The position numbers were made by a program, and so were the translations under genes. Below the pieces are notes generated by a model. It saw only the letters and a list, made by a program, of their open reading frames with translations. It was not told the DNA's origin and made no database searches. A DNA stretch of 44,369 bases from Rickettsiales bacterium. Its GTDB lineage: Bacteria > Pseudomonadota > Alphaproteobacteria > G027485855. This document shows, one piece after another, positions 24,264-33,395 of the stretch (position 1 is the first letter of the stretch; each line of letters begins with the position of its first letter). The stretch covers positions 1 through 44,369 of the forward strand of contig JAIXQD010000009.1 of the NCBI GenBank assembly GCA_027485855.1. The letters run 5' to 3'.

Positions 24264-27200
24264 TAAGGACGTGTTCCTGTGCAGCGTGGAAAACGCGAGC
24301 AGCCGTAAAACTTATTCTTATCTCGTTTTCTTTCCCGAACCACCATCTGAGAACTACATTTGGGGCATTTCACGTCAGTAAGTGCCTGTGGTGTTCTAGG
24401 CTCGCTTGGCTTTGACTCTTTTTTTCCCTTACATTCAGTGCAGAAACGTCCGTAGCCAGTGCGTAATTTCCCATCCTTGAAATCATCCAGTGCTTTTACC
24501 GTTTTGCATTGCGAGCATTCTTTCATGCGCCCAGATTGCAAGCCATCAATGTTTTTATGAATCTCAGCAACTAATGCGTGGTTGGCGCTAGACTTTTTTT
24601 TTACGAGCGCTTCTATCCGGACGCTCAATGTTGCCGCTGGGTCTTTGCCTACGTTGAAGCGGTTAATACGCAGGAAGTTATAGCCGTAGCTTTCCAGCAC
24701 TTTTTCCCGGTAAACATGCTGTTCTGTATGATACTCGCCGTAGTTAAATTCATTCACCGCCGCGAAGTTTTCGAAGTGGAACTCAAACCCGTCATATTCA
24801 ATAATAATTTTGTGCTGCTTGCCTTCGGTATCGGTATAAACAAATAAGAAATCCACCACATAAGCAGGGTGTTTATAGCGCTTATCCAGCTGCTTAATAT
24901 ATTCCCCTAGCGGGAATTGCGTGTGCAGTTCAATAGTAGCTTTATTGGCTTTGAAGAATGCCGTTTCCTGTATCCAGTGAAGCACTTTCTTCTCCATCGG
25001 TGAACGCTGGTCAGTGCTGTTTGCATCGGGCAGCTGCTTTGCTTCTTCAAAGGTTTTTCGGTAATGTTGCAATGCCTCGCCAATTGAGCCAGTGAAATCT
25101 TCAAGCGGTTTACTTAAGTAAAAATCCATCCGTTCTTTTGCACGGCTGAAACCGACATTTAGGCGCTGCAACTTGATTTGTCCGCCTTCTTCAAGATCGA
25201 CGCTTTTGCGGTCTTTTATAAAAATCCCCCAAAGTTTATCCGACACGGCGCTTGCCACCATCGAATAAAGGATAATATCCCGTTCTTCACCTTGGCAGGT
25301 ATCAAAGGTCATAATCTTAAGCTTGTGGTGTTTAGTAAAATGCTCGAAATCTGGATGCTTGGAAAACGCATCCACTAGTAGTTTTTGCTGGTTGGTATGG
25401 GGCGTGATAATGCCGATGCTGCGATTAGGTTCTTCCCGCGCAATTCGCTCCACTTCTGCAACAATGGCCTCGCGTTCCAGCAGATTGCTATTTTCCACTG
25501 TTTCCATGCGTCCATCATGCTCAATGAAGCTAAACTTGATTGTTTCTTCAATTGGCGTAGCTCGGATTTTAATTGCTTGCAGGTTATCGCTATAAAAATA
25601 CTTGCTGGAATAGGAAATTAGCTCCCGATATCCCCTAAAATGCTTTTTGAGCATGATGTTATAATTGCTGATGCGCTCAAAGAATTCGAGGATAGAGGTT
25701 TTGATATTGAATTTTCCGAGGCGTTCAAGTTTTGCAGACTCATCGGAAATGGTGTCCACGAACACGTCGCGTAGCCGATTTAGATATTCACGGTTAGTAT
25801 CTGATCGCGCTTGATTGGATTTAACGTTGCTAAACTGCTTTTTGTCACCAAGCACGATAATTTTTTTACCGCGCAGCAGGGCTGGGAATGCCTGTGCAAT
25901 GCTTACCTGAGAAGCCTCATCCAAGATCACCAAATCAAAAATTTCGGATTCCAGCGGGATATATTCGGCAAAATCCCTAATCCCGGCAAGAATACAAGGG
26001 AATGAGTTTTTGAGTTTATCAAAGCTGGCTTTATCAAAGCGCTGCTTTTTAGAAATTACACCGGATAGCGTTTTAGCATCATTTTTATGGTTTTCAAAGA
26101 AGTCAACCACACGCTCATCCATTTTATAGGTCATCTGTGTGGTAACGAGTTCCTCAATCGTTTTTTTATCCGTAACATAATTGTGCTCAGGGATTTTGTT
26201 GAAATAGTCTTGCAGGTCGTTTTTAAGGCAGAGGTAGCGAGCCAGCTGCTCAAATTCAGAATCAGGGTATTGGGTGAGCGCGTTATCGATATAGTTGAAT
26301 ATATTGCCAGTGGTAGTGCCTATCTTCGTAGCGGTTTTAGCGTATTGGTTTAGCTTTGCTTCAATGTTAGAAATTGCATCTAGCAATTCTTTGCGCTCGC
26401 TCGCCGTTGGCAAATGCAGATTAAGGGTAAGTAGCTGGTGAATACTCTTATTGAAATCCTGATTAAACTCAAAACCGCTGGCAATTTCCTGTGCCTCTTT
26501 AAGCTGCTGGCAAAATCTGAATAGACCAATTATATCTTTCAACTTTTCCAGCTGCAAGTGCGGCTCGGCAAAGTCGTTGGGCAACTTTGCCGCCAACTCG
26601 CTATTTAATGCGGCAATCTGCTTTCCCTTCAAGAAATAACCAAACCAGCCAGATTTTAACTGGCCGCACTTTGTGATGTAGCTTTCCAGTGAGTATAGTC
26701 CATCCGCAGATAGGTTACGAATATGTGCAACATGCGAGAGTGCTTCGTTTGCTTTGATACGCAACTCATCCACAATACCGAGGAAAGTGATGAAATGCCG
26801 GAATGCGGTAACGCTACTATCAGTAGGGTAGTAATTCTTGAAAAGGTTAGCCAGTTTGCTTTGCGGATCATCCAGTTTGGCTTTCAATTCCTGCATATCA
26901 TTTCGAAGGCCTACCAAATTATCATCGGAAAGCTGATCGCCGTGTAACTCAACCAGATCCACGGGCAAGTTTTCGTCAGCGGTAATTTTGCTTTCCAACG
27001 TGGTAAATTCAGCAATATCGGCCAGTTTGATTTTTTCGTAAGCGTTGATGGTACTACCGATTTGATTTTTTAGGCTGAAAACGGATTGTTCTATATTTGT
27101 TTCAATTTTTTTGTACTCATTCCTAACCGCCTTATAGTGCTCTTTAATTCGTTCCATCGAAGTGGTGGAAAGGATTCTTGAATAGGTATTGCCTGCTTGA

Positions 27201-28819
27201 CCAAGGCGCAAAATTGGATTTTGGAACTCATTATCCAGTCTCACCTTATTCATAGTTTCGGTGATTTTGTCTTCCACTACATCAAGCGCTTCTTTTTTAT
27301 CAGAAAGCACTAAAATAGATTGATTCTTTAGTATTGCGTCGCAAGCAATCGCGGTAATCGTATGGCTTTTTCCCGTACCCGGCGGACCTTCTACAGTGAT
27401 GTATTTGCAATTCTTCTTATTCAGCGCGGCAAGAATTTGTCTTTGTTCTTCATTGAGCGGTACAGGGCTGGCATAAACCAGTTTCTCGCTTGGTGTGGTA
27501 TTATCCCAATCGTGTTCAACTTCGGATACTACCGAAACCGGATTGTTCGTTATAAAATCATCGACGAGTAGCTGAAATGCCGCCGCTAGAACGTCATCAC
27601 CGGCTTTTAGTTTTTGTAAAATTTCTTCGTAGTCATTTATGAGTGATTCATCTGATTTATCAAATAAGCCAAGGTAGCAGCTATTGGTGATTTGTATGCC
27701 TTGCCCCTTGGCAACTTGACGCTCTGGGTTATTAATATCGATATAAGGTGTGAGGCCAAAATAGTTAACTGCCTCTTTCATTGCGCGATCAATCTCACCG
27801 AGCAAATGCTCACGCTTTTCTGCGAGGTAGATAATGCGCTCTACAAATTTATCCAGAGAGCCTTTGCGCTCAATGGAAGTGTTGTGATCTTGGGAAATGA
27901 ACTGTACGGCTTTTTTATTAACATACAGAAGTGAGTCGAAGCTAAAACCAAAGCCCTCTGAATTTTTCTGTATCTGAATAGGAATATAAAACAGCGGATA
28001 GGTCTGATTTTTATAGCTGACATCGCAGAAGTATAAATAGAACTCCTGCTTCTCCAATAGGCTTTTGTTATTCACCAGTTCTGAAACTTCAAAGAATAGA
28101 TCGCCCGCTGCGAATCCCTTGAAGAAGCTCTCCAACTTATTTTTTACATCTTGTAGTTCGAATACTTGCGCAAGAGATTGTTCTGCCTCTATCTCCTTGC
28201 CCAAGCTGATCTGGTTAACAATTGAAGAAACCACATCTTCGAATGGCCGAATTAGCACGTCGGTGAGCTCTTCTTCCACCTGATAAACCGAATCAACCGT
28301 GGCAGTGCGGATTTTATCCAGAGGTTCTTTTATCTTTTCAATGAAGGAAGTGAGGAATTTCTCACGGATCACGCGTGCAATACCATCAAGTGCAAAGGTG
28401 ATAGCAGCGGTTGTATCATTCGGATTTTTGGAAATGCCTAAGTCAATTTCGTGGCGGAATAGTTTTATCACCACCTCAATCGCATCAGGTTCAATTGCAT
28501 TTATCTGATCTTGAATCAGCTGTAGCAGGGATTGAGGGATTGCAGTGGTGTGAACGCCGCGCTTTAACTCGTTAAGCGCGTCATCTTCGAAGCCATTTCT
28601 AATTACCTTCCAAGTAAGAGCGCTATATTTCTTGTATTTATTCAGATTGATGGTGACTTGTAGGTTATTGCTATTACGATGCTGGATGTGACGTTTTGGA
28701 TTCCTGACTTTGTGAAAATCTGTTTCGAGGAAATCCATGAAATATCGAGCCACTTCCGTTACAAACGGAACAACTCCTTTTGACAATGGCTCTTGTTTTT
28801 CGGCGATTGATACTGTCAT
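24260..28819 (-). CDS. Giant SF1 helicase with Vsr-like nuclease and zinc-finger domains
   Basis: The 1519-residue protein is AT-rich compared with the phage genes. The N-terminal ~470 residues are unrecognised. The SF1 (UPF1/DNA2-like) helicase core has Walker A 'GPPGTGKSHT' at about 477-486, a long inserted coiled-coil-rich region, motif II 'LVILDEASQ' near 965, 'VLGDKKQF' near 987, and motif VI 'VGFSRAKERM' near 1222. A Vsr/DUF559-like PD-(D/E)XK domain follows ('VVDFLF' near 1325, 'IIIEYDGFEFH' near 1340, 'VLESYGYNFLRI'). Then come two Cys clusters: 'CSQCKTVKALDDF...FCTEC', and a topoisomerase-type C4 finger 'CPKCSSQM...CSRFPRC'. ATG 28819 overlaps the HTH stop (ATGA), so the two are co-translated. 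Helicase-Vsr fusions of this kind occur among antiphage defence proteins; that role here is inferred. Confidence 0.85.
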   Translation of the reverse strand: MTVSIAEKQEPLSKGVVPFVTEVARYFMDFLETDFHKVRNPKRHIQHRNSNNLQVTINLNKYKKYSALTWKVIRNGFEDDALNELKRGVHTTAIPQSLLQLIQDQINAIEPDAIEVVIKLFRHEIDLGISKNPNDTTAAITFALDGIARVIREKFLTSFIEKIKEPLDKIRTATVDSVYQVEEELTDVLIRPFEDVVSSIVNQISLGKEIEAEQSLAQVFELQDVKNKLESFFKGFAAGDLFFEVSELVNNKSLLEKQEFYLYFCDVSYKNQTYPLFYIPIQIQKNSEGFGFSFDSLLYVNKKAVQFISQDHNTSIERKGSLDKFVERIIYLAEKREHLLGEIDRAMKEAVNYFGLTPYIDINNPERQVAKGQGIQITNSCYLGLFDKSDESLINDYEEILQKLKAGDDVLAAAFQLLVDDFITNNPVSVVSEVEHDWDNTTPSEKLVYASPVPLNEEQRQILAALNKKNCKYITVEGPPGTGKSHTITAIACDAILKNQSILVLSDKKEALDVVEDKITETMNKVRLDNEFQNPILRLGQAGNTYSRILSTTSMERIKEHYKAVRNEYKKIETNIEQSVFSLKNQIGSTINAYEKIKLADIAEFTTLESKITADENLPVDLVELHGDQLSDDNLVGLRNDMQELKAKLDDPQSKLANLFKNYYPTDSSVTAFRHFITFLGIVDELRIKANEALSHVAHIRNLSADGLYSLESYITKCGQLKSGWFGYFLKGKQIAALNSELAAKLPNDFAEPHLQLEKLKDIIGLFRFCQQLKEAQEIASGFEFNQDFNKSIHQLLTLNLHLPTASERKELLDAISNIEAKLNQYAKTATKIGTTTGNIFNYIDNALTQYPDSEFEQLARYLCLKNDLQDYFNKIPEHNYVTDKKTIEELVTTQMTYKMDERVVDFFENHKNDAKTLSGVISKKQRFDKASFDKLKNSFPCILAGIRDFAEYIPLESEIFDLVILDEASQVSIAQAFPALLRGKKIIVLGDKKQFSNVKSNQARSDTNREYLNRLRDVFVDTISDESAKLERLGKFNIKTSILEFFERISNYNIMLKKHFRGYRELISYSSKYFYSDNLQAIKIRATPIEETIKFSFIEHDGRMETVENSNLLEREAIVAEVERIAREEPNRSIGIITPHTNQQKLLVDAFSKHPDFEHFTKHHKLKIMTFDTCQGEERDIILYSMVASAVSDKLWGIFIKDRKSVDLEEGGQIKLQRLNVGFSRAKERMDFYLSKPLEDFTGSIGEALQHYRKTFEEAKQLPDANSTDQRSPMEKKVLHWIQETAFFKANKATIELHTQFPLGEYIKQLDKRYKHPAYVVDFLFVYTDTEGKQHKIIIEYDGFEFHFENFAAVNEFNYGEYHTEQHVYREKVLESYGYNFLRINRFNVGKDPAATLSVRIEALVKKKSSANHALVAEIHKNIDGLQSGRMKECSQCKTVKALDDFKDGKLRTGYGRFCTECKGKKESKPSEPRTPQALTDVKCPKCSSQMVVRERKRDKNKFYGCSRFPRCTGTRPY

Positions 28820-29007
28820 TTCTTTTTCTTCCCATTCGAATTCTGCTGGGAAGCAATCCACTTTTCCAGCTCGCTTTTGCGAAAGCGCCATGATCCACCC
28901 ACCTTAAAGCCGGGGATGTCACCGCGTGCGGCAAGCGCATATGCGGTTTTCTCCTTCAGCTTAAGGAATTCAGCGACTTCTTTGATAGTTATAATGTCTG
29001 ATTTCAT
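28816..29007 (-). CDS. Excisionase-type HTH (HTH_17, MerR-like) DNA-binding protein
   Basis: The 63-residue protein is a winged-helix domain of the excisionase/MerR class: 'IITIKEVAEFLKLKEKTAYA', 'LAARGDIPGFKVGGSWRF' and 'RKSELEKWIASQ', followed by a basic tail ending in four lysines. It may regulate or direct the helicase, whose start codon overlaps its stop (ATGA). It is more likely to serve that partner than to be the prophage excisionase, because the integrase is a serine recombinase some 14 kb away; both are possible. A TATAAA-like -10 (29023-29028, minus strand) lies 16 bases upstream of the start. Confidence 0.8.
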   Translation of the reverse strand: MKSDIITIKEVAEFLKLKEKTAYALAARGDIPGFKVGGSWRFRKSELEKWIASQQNSNGKKKK

Positions 29008-29070
29008 TGGCTTTACCGAAAATTTATATGCTGAAAATATCGGAAAGCGTAGAAATTACAAGAAGCAAGC

Positions 29071-29883
29071 TTAAGGAAGGCCAAATCGCTTGCGCAGCTG
29101 TGATCCGAAAAAACGCTCCGGCAAATAGGTACGAAACAGACGCAGTATCCGGGCATCTTTGCCCACCAAATAGCGCAGATGAGGATCGGGATTTGTAGCC
29201 GCTTGCAATACCGCACCGGCCACTTCATCAGGCGCACAGCCATTTTCGATTTCCTCTGCAAGCCCGGTTTCAATACGTTGCATGACTTCCGCATAGCAAG
29301 GCAGCTGTATGGCGCTGCGTTTGGCGGCGGCGCTCAGGCCGGTTTTGACATAACCCGGCTCAATCAGTACGCAGCGAATTTCGAGATGGCGCACCTCATG
29401 ATCGAGCGATTCGCAGTAGGCTTCCAGTGCATGCTTGCCTGCTGCGTAAAACGCCTCATACGGCTTGGGCAGGAAGCCAGCGATTGAACCGATGCACACA
29501 AACCTGCCAGCACCACGGGTGCGGAAATGCGGCAATACCTCGCGCACCACGCGGTGAACGCCTAGCAGGTTGGTTTCCAGCACGCCAAGCGCCTCTGCAT
29601 CGGAAGTTTCTTCAATCGCGCCGAGCAACGTCACCCCGGCATTGTTCACGACCAAATCAAGTTGGCCAGCAGCGGCAATAACATGGGCTATACAAGCGGC
29701 TACTGAAGCAGCGTCGGTAACATCTAGCACGACGTGCCGCACATCCTCCGGCCAGTTTGAATCCGGCTGATTGCGCGATGTTCCCCACACACTCCAGCCT
29801 TCTTTATGCAGGCGCTGTGCAATGGCTTTGCCGATACCGCTCGATGCGCCGGTGACGAGTGCGACTTTGTTCGTGCTCTGCAT
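29071..29883 (-). CDS. Short-chain dehydrogenase/reductase (classical SDR)
   Basis: The 270-residue NAD(P)-dependent oxidoreductase has the classical SDR motifs: cofactor 'TGASSGIG' at about 15-22, 'NNAG' near 89, a catalytic Ser in 'IGSIAGF', and the catalytic 'YAAGK' near 156-160. Later 'IEPGYVKTGL' is the usual post-active-site motif. The substrate is unknown. It is the last clear gene of the efflux operon and 10 bases separate it from the membrane protein gene. The helicase module follows 63 bases downstream on the same strand. Confidence 0.85.
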   Translation of the reverse strand: MQSTNKVALVTGASSGIGKAIAQRLHKEGWSVWGTSRNQPDSNWPEDVRHVVLDVTDAASVAACIAHVIAAAGQLDLVVNNAGVTLLGAIEETSDAEALGVLETNLLGVHRVVREVLPHFRTRGAGRFVCIGSIAGFLPKPYEAFYAAGKHALEAYCESLDHEVRHLEIRCVLIEPGYVKTGLSAAAKRSAIQLPCYAEVMQRIETGLAEEIENGCAPDEVAGAVLQAATNPDPHLRYLVGKDARILRLFRTYLPERFFGSQLRKRFGLP

Positions 29884-29892
29884 AAAAACCCC

Positions 29893-30315
29893 TTAATACA
29901 TTCCCCGCGCCATCCAAATCGCACAAAACAAAATCAGCGGAATAAGTAGCAGCTGCGTGAGGATTGCTTTTTTGGTGCTAATGTAGTGCTGCACTTCAAA
30001 ATCCGCTTCTGTCTTGGCTTTGATGAAGCGGATCGTGGGATAGATGGACACCACGGCCATGAGAATGAACAGCGCCATTTTCGTCCAGAAAATGTGGCTG
30101 CCGGAATAATACTCCCAGCCTTTTTCCAGATAGATGCGAGCAATGCCGGTTGCGAGCACCAGCCCCGCGACAATACCGTAGGCGGTATCAATCTTTTTCA
30201 CCAGCTTCAGCGTGGATGCGTTAAGCGGATTTCTAAGCAGAAAAAACTCACCCGCCAGCAGGCAAGCAAGGGTGATAAAGCTCAGGAAATGTAGATAGGT
30301 AAAAACAAAGCTCAT
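29893..30315 (-). CDS. Four-helix integral membrane protein, DUF2214-like
   Basis: The 140-residue protein has four predicted membrane segments (about 3-24, 45-65, 80-100 and 118-138), with a conserved-looking His in 'FTYLHFLSF' and 'HIFWTKMALFI'. This suits DUF2214-like membrane proteins of unknown function. ATG 30315 has AAGGA upstream and lies nine bases after the RND gene stop; the longer frame to 30357 would overlap it. A role associated with the efflux pump is suggested only by position. Confidence 0.6.
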   Translation of the reverse strand: MSFVFTYLHFLSFITLACLLAGEFFLLRNPLNASTLKLVKKIDTAYGIVAGLVLATGIARIYLEKGWEYYSGSHIFWTKMALFILMAVVSIYPTIRFIKAKTEADFEVQHYISTKKAILTQLLLIPLILFCAIWMARGMY

Positions 30316-30323
30316 AGGAATCC

Positions 30324-33300
30324 TTACAATAACCTCTTTAGTTTCGGGGTAATCCATTCCTCGAAGTCGCGCACATAATCAAACAGCACCGGCACGAAGA
30401 TGAGGCTTAAGGCGGTGGAAGAAATCAGCCCGCCGATCACGGCTATGGCCATTGGTGCGCGGAAGGCGGTATCAAGCCCCAAGCCCAGAGCGATGGGAAT
30501 CATGCCAGCCAGCATGGCCAGCGATGTCATGATGATAGGACGGGCGCGGACTTCGCAGGCACGCATAATCGCCTCGCGGCGCGGCACGCCTGCGTGAATC
30601 ATCTCCAGCATGTAATCCACCAGCAGTATGGAGTTTTTATCGGCGATGCCCATCAGCATCAAAATGCCAATCACGGCGGGCATATTGAGATCCGTGCCGG
30701 TGAGCAGCAGCATCAGGAACGCGCCGCCAATGGAAAGCGGCAGCGCCGCCATGCGGGTAAACGGCTGGATGAAGTCTTTGTAGAGTAGCACCTGAATCGC
30801 ATAGACCATCATCAGGCCTGCGCCGATGGCGGTTAAGAAGCTGGCGAACAGTTCGGCCATCACTTCCGCATCGCCTGTGTTGAGCACCTTGACGCTGGGA
30901 GGCAGGTTTTTCATGGAAGGCAGCGCGTAGATTTCCTCCAGCGCTTTGCCGAGCGGAATGCCGTTCAGGTTCGCTTCAAGCGCGATTTTGCGCTGGCGGT
31001 CATAGCGCTCGATGCTGGTGGGTCCAAACCCGAAGCGAATTTCCGCCACGGCTGAAAGCGGTACACTCCCACCCGAAGCAGTAGGAATGTGCAGGTTCCT
31101 GATGGTGTCGAGCGAGGTGGCTTCACCGCCTGCCAGCCGCACGCGGATAGGTATCTGCCGGTTGCCATAGTTGAACTTGGCGAGGTTCGCCTCAATGTCA
31201 CCAATGGTGGCAATGTTCACGGCATCGCTCAAGGCCTGCACGCTAATGCCCAGCTCTGCAGCCTTTGCAAAATCCGGCACGATCACGATTTCCGGCTGCT
31301 GAAGGCTGGCGGAAGTGCCGACGCTTGAGATGCCCGTTAGCCCACGCATTTCGCGCTCGATGGCTTCGGCAGCTTGGGAAAGCGCTGCCGTATCCTCGCT
31401 CACCAGCGCGATCATGATGTCTTTCGCCCCGGCAGAGTTGGCAAACTCAATCCGCATGTCCGGCAGTTTTTTAAGCTCCGGCAGGATACGGTTTTCAAAG
31501 TCGCGCTGGCTTATGCTGCGCTCTCCTTTAGGCACCAGCTTGATGTCTAAGCTCGCGATATTCACACCCGCCGCACCGCCGCCAGTGTTGGTTGGGCTGC
31601 TCATGCCCTGCGAACCGCCCGCCACGCTGCTTAAGACATACATCACTTCCGGCTGTTGTTTGAGAAGCTCTTTGACCTGCCCAGCCGCCGCGTCGGTCTG
31701 CTCCACGGTTGCGCCGCGTGGCAGTTCGATCGTCATGCGCGACTGCGAATAATCCTCATACGGGATAAATCCGGTGGAGAGGAACGGCACCAAGCTAAAG
31801 GAAAACACCATACTGAGTGCAGCGATGCCGAGTGTTTTAAGGCGGTTACCGAGCGTCCATTCCACCAGACGGTGATACCGGTCAGCAAAGCGGCTTGGTT
31901 TATCGTCGTGGTGGTTCGGCGCTTTGAGTAGGTAAGCGGCAAGCATGGGCGTGAGCAACCGCGCCACCACCAGCGAGAAAAACGCCGCGATGGAAACGGT
32001 AAGCCCGAACTGGATGAAGAACTGTCCGGCGAGGCCTCCCATAAAACTCACAGGGGCAAACACGGCGCAGATCACCAGCGTCGTTGCCACCACCGCAAGG
32101 CCGATTTCATCGGCGGCGATCATGGCGGCATCGTAGGGTTTTCGGCCTTCTTTCATGTGGCGGTGGATGTTCTCAATCTCCACGATTGCATCATCCACCA
32201 GCACGCCGGTAACCAGCGAAATGGCAAGCAGACTCACGGCGTTGAGCGTAAAGCCCAAGAAATACATGCAAAGGAATGTTGGGATGATGGAAAGCGGAAT
32301 GGTGATGGCAGCCAGCAGCGTGGCGCGTTTGTCGCGTAGGAACAGGAACACCACTAGAATGGTAAGCACCGCACCTTCAAAGAAGGTGTAAATGGTCGAG
32401 TGGAAGCTGATCTCGGTAAACTCCACCAGCGAGAATATTTTTTTGAAGGTAATCTGAGGGTTGGTTTTTTCGAGTTCGGCCAGTTTTGCTTCCACCTTAT
32501 CGCCCACCGTCACTTCGCTTGAGCCCTTGGAGCGGAAAATCTGGAACGTCACGGCGGGTTTGCCGTCGAGCTTGGTGATCGAGCGCACCTCCGCGCCGCC
32601 ATCCGTCACGGTGGCAATGTCGCCAAGGCGCACCTCACGCCCACCGCTCAAAGCAATGCGCGTGTCGCGCAAATCTTCTACCGTTTTGACATTGCCCAGC
32701 GTGCGCAAACTATATTCCGTGCCTTCCACGCGCAACCGGCCACCGGGAAGGTCGATATTGGTGAGCGCCAGCTGGCGGCTGAAATCGGCAGCGGAGGCAC
32801 CGAAGGCCGCAAGTTTGGCAGCATCGAGCGTCACGGTGACTTCGTGGCTGATGCCACCGGAACGCTGCACACTGGCCACGCCACGAATCGAGAGCAGTTC
32901 ACGGCTGAGGGTATCGTCAATATACCAGCTGAGTTCCTCGGTGCGCATCTCCGGCGCTTCGACGCTGAAGACTAAAATTGCGCCGCCATCGATTTCCACG
33001 CGCTGCACGTTCGGCTCTAAAATGGAGCGCGGCAGCTGGTCACGAATGTTGGAGATCGCATCCCGCGTGTCGTTCATCGCCCGGTCGAAATCGGTTTCCA
33101 AGTGAAACTCGATGGTGGAAACGGAGGTACCTTCGGAAATATTTGAAGTGATATGCTTCACGCCCTGCAAACCGGCAATCGCGCCTTCCACCCGGCGCGT
33201 GACCTGCGTTTCCATCTCGGTTGCTGAGGCTCCGGGCTGGCTGATGGTGACACTCACAATCGGCACCACCACGCTCGGCATATTATTAACCGGCAGCTTA

Positions 33301-33395
33301 AAGAATGCCACCAGCCCCGCCACCGTGAGCACCAGAAACAACACTATAGGTGGGATGGGGTTACGAATCGCCCAGGTGGAAAGCGGCATCGACAT
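30324..33395 (-). CDS. RND multidrug efflux transporter (AcrB/MdtC-type, HAE1)
   Basis: The 1023-residue inner-membrane protein is a proton-driven trimeric efflux pump that takes substrates from the periplasm or inner membrane. Twelve transmembrane segments in two repeats with two large periplasmic loops are evident. The proton-relay residues are present: Asp401-Asp402 in 'LVDDAIVEIENIHRHM' and Lys920 in 'ADKNSILLVDY'. 'PGASATEMETQVTRRVEGAI' is a typical porter-domain signature. The gene follows the MFP gene with a one-base overlap and is full-length. It would work with the adjacent MFP and TolC-like proteins. Confidence 0.95.
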   Translation of the reverse strand: MSMPLSTWAIRNPIPPIVLFLVLTVAGLVAFFKLPVNNMPSVVVPIVSVTISQPGASATEMETQVTRRVEGAIAGLQGVKHITSNISEGTSVSTIEFHLETDFDRAMNDTRDAISNIRDQLPRSILEPNVQRVEIDGGAILVFSVEAPEMRTEELSWYIDDTLSRELLSIRGVASVQRSGGISHEVTVTLDAAKLAAFGASAADFSRQLALTNIDLPGGRLRVEGTEYSLRTLGNVKTVEDLRDTRIALSGGREVRLGDIATVTDGGAEVRSITKLDGKPAVTFQIFRSKGSSEVTVGDKVEAKLAELEKTNPQITFKKIFSLVEFTEISFHSTIYTFFEGAVLTILVVFLFLRDKRATLLAAITIPLSIIPTFLCMYFLGFTLNAVSLLAISLVTGVLVDDAIVEIENIHRHMKEGRKPYDAAMIAADEIGLAVVATTLVICAVFAPVSFMGGLAGQFFIQFGLTVSIAAFFSLVVARLLTPMLAAYLLKAPNHHDDKPSRFADRYHRLVEWTLGNRLKTLGIAALSMVFSFSLVPFLSTGFIPYEDYSQSRMTIELPRGATVEQTDAAAGQVKELLKQQPEVMYVLSSVAGGSQGMSSPTNTGGGAAGVNIASLDIKLVPKGERSISQRDFENRILPELKKLPDMRIEFANSAGAKDIMIALVSEDTAALSQAAEAIEREMRGLTGISSVGTSASLQQPEIVIVPDFAKAAELGISVQALSDAVNIATIGDIEANLAKFNYGNRQIPIRVRLAGGEATSLDTIRNLHIPTASGGSVPLSAVAEIRFGFGPTSIERYDRQRKIALEANLNGIPLGKALEEIYALPSMKNLPPSVKVLNTGDAEVMAELFASFLTAIGAGLMMVYAIQVLLYKDFIQPFTRMAALPLSIGGAFLMLLLTGTDLNMPAVIGILMLMGIADKNSILLVDYMLEMIHAGVPRREAIMRACEVRARPIIMTSLAMLAGMIPIALGLGLDTAFRAPMAIAVIGGLISSTALSLIFVPVLFDYVRDFEEWITPKLKRLL

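Noticed and set aside
28820..28891. Longer N-terminus of the giant helicase
   Set aside because: It would overlap most of the C-terminal half of the HTH gene; the ATGA overlap at 28816-28819 with a purine-rich ribosome site fits better.
28816..29007. HTH protein as the prophage excisionase
   Set aside because: The family is right, but it is coupled to the helicase gene and lies about 14 kb from a serine integrase, which uses unrelated directionality factors; kept only as an alternative.
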